Shown here piece after piece: positions 63,601-64,000 of a DNA stretch of 64,000 nucleotides. The stretch lies in NCBI GenBank assembly GCA_964019335.1, contig OZ025750.1, positions 248,001 to 312,000 on the forward strand, given 5' to 3'. Numbering within the stretch: position 1 is the first letter of the stretch; each line of letters begins with the position of its first letter. The DNA comes from Diplonema japonicum (Eukaryota; Euglenozoa; Diplonemea; Diplonemida; Diplonemidae). A program made the position numbers and the translations under genes. The notes beneath the pieces are model-generated. The model did no database searches, had not been told where the DNA came from, and saw nothing but the letters and a program-made list of their open reading frames with translations.

Positions 63601-64000
63601 AAAGGGGCAGGATTTGCTTCTAGTTGGCGGCGCGACGGGATGCGTTCCGCTTCTGTCATTGGCAAGGGCAGCGTTGAAGGATGGGGGAAGGGTGTGGTTT
63701 ATCGCATGCTGCGACACCTACGGTGACGTGGCCTTCAAGCCTGAGCTGGAAGAGTTCAGGGAGCTTGGGGGTGAGTTGAATGTCAAGTTCTTCTTAACGA
63801 AGGGAAGATCCGCACCCGAGGGAGTTGATCCCATTTTCGCCCCTATCCTCCTCAGTGATCACGTACAAGGCTTCTTCCCCCCTGTCTCGCAAGACAACCA
63901 TGTTGTTATCTGTGGTTCTCCTATTTTTAACACCAACGTCCGTGCTGTTGTCCTAAGCAGTGGCTACACGTTCACAGTTATGGGATCCTTGTCAGGCAAT
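60626..64000 (+). CDS. Adenylate cyclase-cytochrome b5-globin-flavoreductase fusion, 3'-truncated by window edge
   Basis: 1125 codons are open from ATG 60626 to the window end without a stop; the acceptor (CTACATCAG) is just upstream. Two N-terminal hydrophobic helices (about 5-25, 40-62) anchor a C1 cyclase domain with metal Asp 146 and 189, adenine-site Lys 185 and Asp 264, and Asn 271 and Arg 275. A degenerate second cyclase-like domain spans about 400-535. A cytochrome b5 domain (about 665-735) has both heme histidines (H686 in HPGG, H716 in DHSAYA). A globin (about 740-878) has a candidate distal His 796 (LAEHGLQVM) and proximal His 828 (LGRTHIRYGI). A ferredoxin-reductase-type module has the FAD motif RPYS (942-945) and a nucleotide-binding GGATGCVP (1001-1008); about the last 20-40 residues are missing. 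NAD(P)H electrons could pass through FAD to b5 and globin heme and gate cAMP output in response to O2 or NO. The domains are seen; the mechanism is inference. Confidence 0.9.
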   Translation, partial: MDVSALVAVVTFVSCCVSSGVVLGLSQGGVHVGISSSAVPLLSILCTAAAVLVVRKYLVGPLRSANKFLALLSRGASEAAFDDHAVFKHLEETRHLRDLLFSLQHSIRPEEEQILPETSNSSLREQIFTPVDVEIPKGKVTFVFTDIEASSVLWKQHPDDMKAAMRLHNTTIRIVYSRYQGYEVKTIGDAFMLTFDQANNAVRFACDAQLELLNCDWPENILTDNLCAPITRAGQLIYRGMRVRMGMHTGEVAMEIDPVSNRADYFGHTVNTAARIESAGAGGCIVCSSVVIQNINPSMLSCTIVPLGTIELKGVGQRTLHGIIPTSISERGARLSRKKVSSGSSLRENSMKSPSSNHLSVSKGKFYKMLFRDLYSDRLQSDGLIRSIVGRFLSSDELQPLNATVVQIRIGVNFKELHHLLSTVGTLGRRTFGVMLNTATTTVTLVWMCQAHAVQAVSFVASLYSELGLGSGSKLHVGMASGGVMFGITSPGEEKHIITCVGAPVDLSFALAEAAEMLEMTCLVPSTIAAGVPSLTRLLRPIDRWPFHGATQTYAEVNELHIPALANAEKWDILYGMYEDTTWCDASYRAAFDDVQNGDLTKMKEIGKKWPDDMVVRRILQNDGVCQTRAIYLPGQHVATSSSSSSDKENMEEAWKRATAASKSSRTEMVFMEGWAYDVSAFMHTHPGGMEILREHLGKDISDLFRGHGEGRVHDHSAYAADVLRTLRVFRTDNLATNESNMMIVRDTWQQLQSVGLKEIGVLLFKNLFEMHPEYLQLFPWGSTNGVYESQVLAEHGLQVMTAVNKAVTDLSNSHEVAHILHELGRTHIRYGISKHMFDVVGIAFDVTLRAALQERYTPQVRHAWGETIRHIMLMAKDGVADTHEESESAVAADEYRSLYYKRREARTHNTTLFVFHLNGVSSQYFAPGSHVSVRFNGKLSRPYSILNVRNDEIWLLIKLNHGRQSSKELNSLTTDSLVGIRGPLLAEHQYVKGQDLLLVGGATGCVPLLSLARAALKDGGRVWFIACCDTYGDVAFKPELEEFRELGGELNVKFFLTKGRSAPEGVDPIFAPILLSDHVQGFFPPVSQDNHVVICGSPIFNTNVRAVVLSSGYTFTVMGSLSGN

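Overview
The window looks like nuclear DNA of a euglenozoan protist, most likely a kinetoplastid and probably a free-living bodonid such as Bodo saltans; the species is a guess. Four observations point there. Every intact gene lies on the + strand. None shows an intron. Nearly every start codon follows a long polypyrimidine tract and an AG, the layout of a trans-spliced polycistronic unit. The class III cyclase domains carry the signature of kinetoplastid adenylate cyclases (FTDI, YEVKTIGDAF, YDYFGNTVNKAAR). Coding DNA is fairly GC-rich; intergenic DNA is full of T, A and C homopolymers.

Layout. 1-9.3 kb: the end of one membrane adenylate cyclase, a complete paralogue, two tandem ubiquitin-like/ankyrin proteins and a PAK/STE20-like kinase. 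9.3-11.8 kb: gene-free low-complexity DNA. 11.8-20 kb: a third cyclase, a receptor with two PstS-like phosphate-binding-type ectodomains, one membrane span and a cyclase-like domain without catalytic residues, then an unrecognised 377-residue protein. 20.2-21.6 kb: a frameshifted pseudogene that looks like the sensor half of a receptor cyclase. 21.9-39.7 kb: three tandem giant surface proteins with PAN-like Cys modules, a Pro-Thr stalk of 220-360 residues and about seven membrane spans, strongly homogenised by gene conversion. 39.7-44.4 kb: repeat-rich DNA. 44.4-46.6 kb: a fourth cyclase. 46.6-53.4 kb: a graveyard of mobile DNA, with a TIR-bounded DNA transposon carrying a decayed pogo/Tigger-like transposase, foldback elements, decayed copies of a coding repeat and an LSU rRNA fragment. 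53.4-64 kb: a PSI/EGF type I receptor, a small Cys-rich membrane protein, an NTF2-like protein, a kinase-MSP fusion, and a cyclase-cytochrome b5-globin-flavoreductase fusion that runs off the right edge.

Theme. The region is rich in signalling proteins: five cyclase genes, one cyclase-like receptor, two kinases and several surface receptors. The likely output is cAMP made in response to membrane, ligand or gas/redox cues. The most striking gene is the last one, which joins a membrane-anchored cyclase pair to a heme/flavin electron-transfer chain in one polypeptide.
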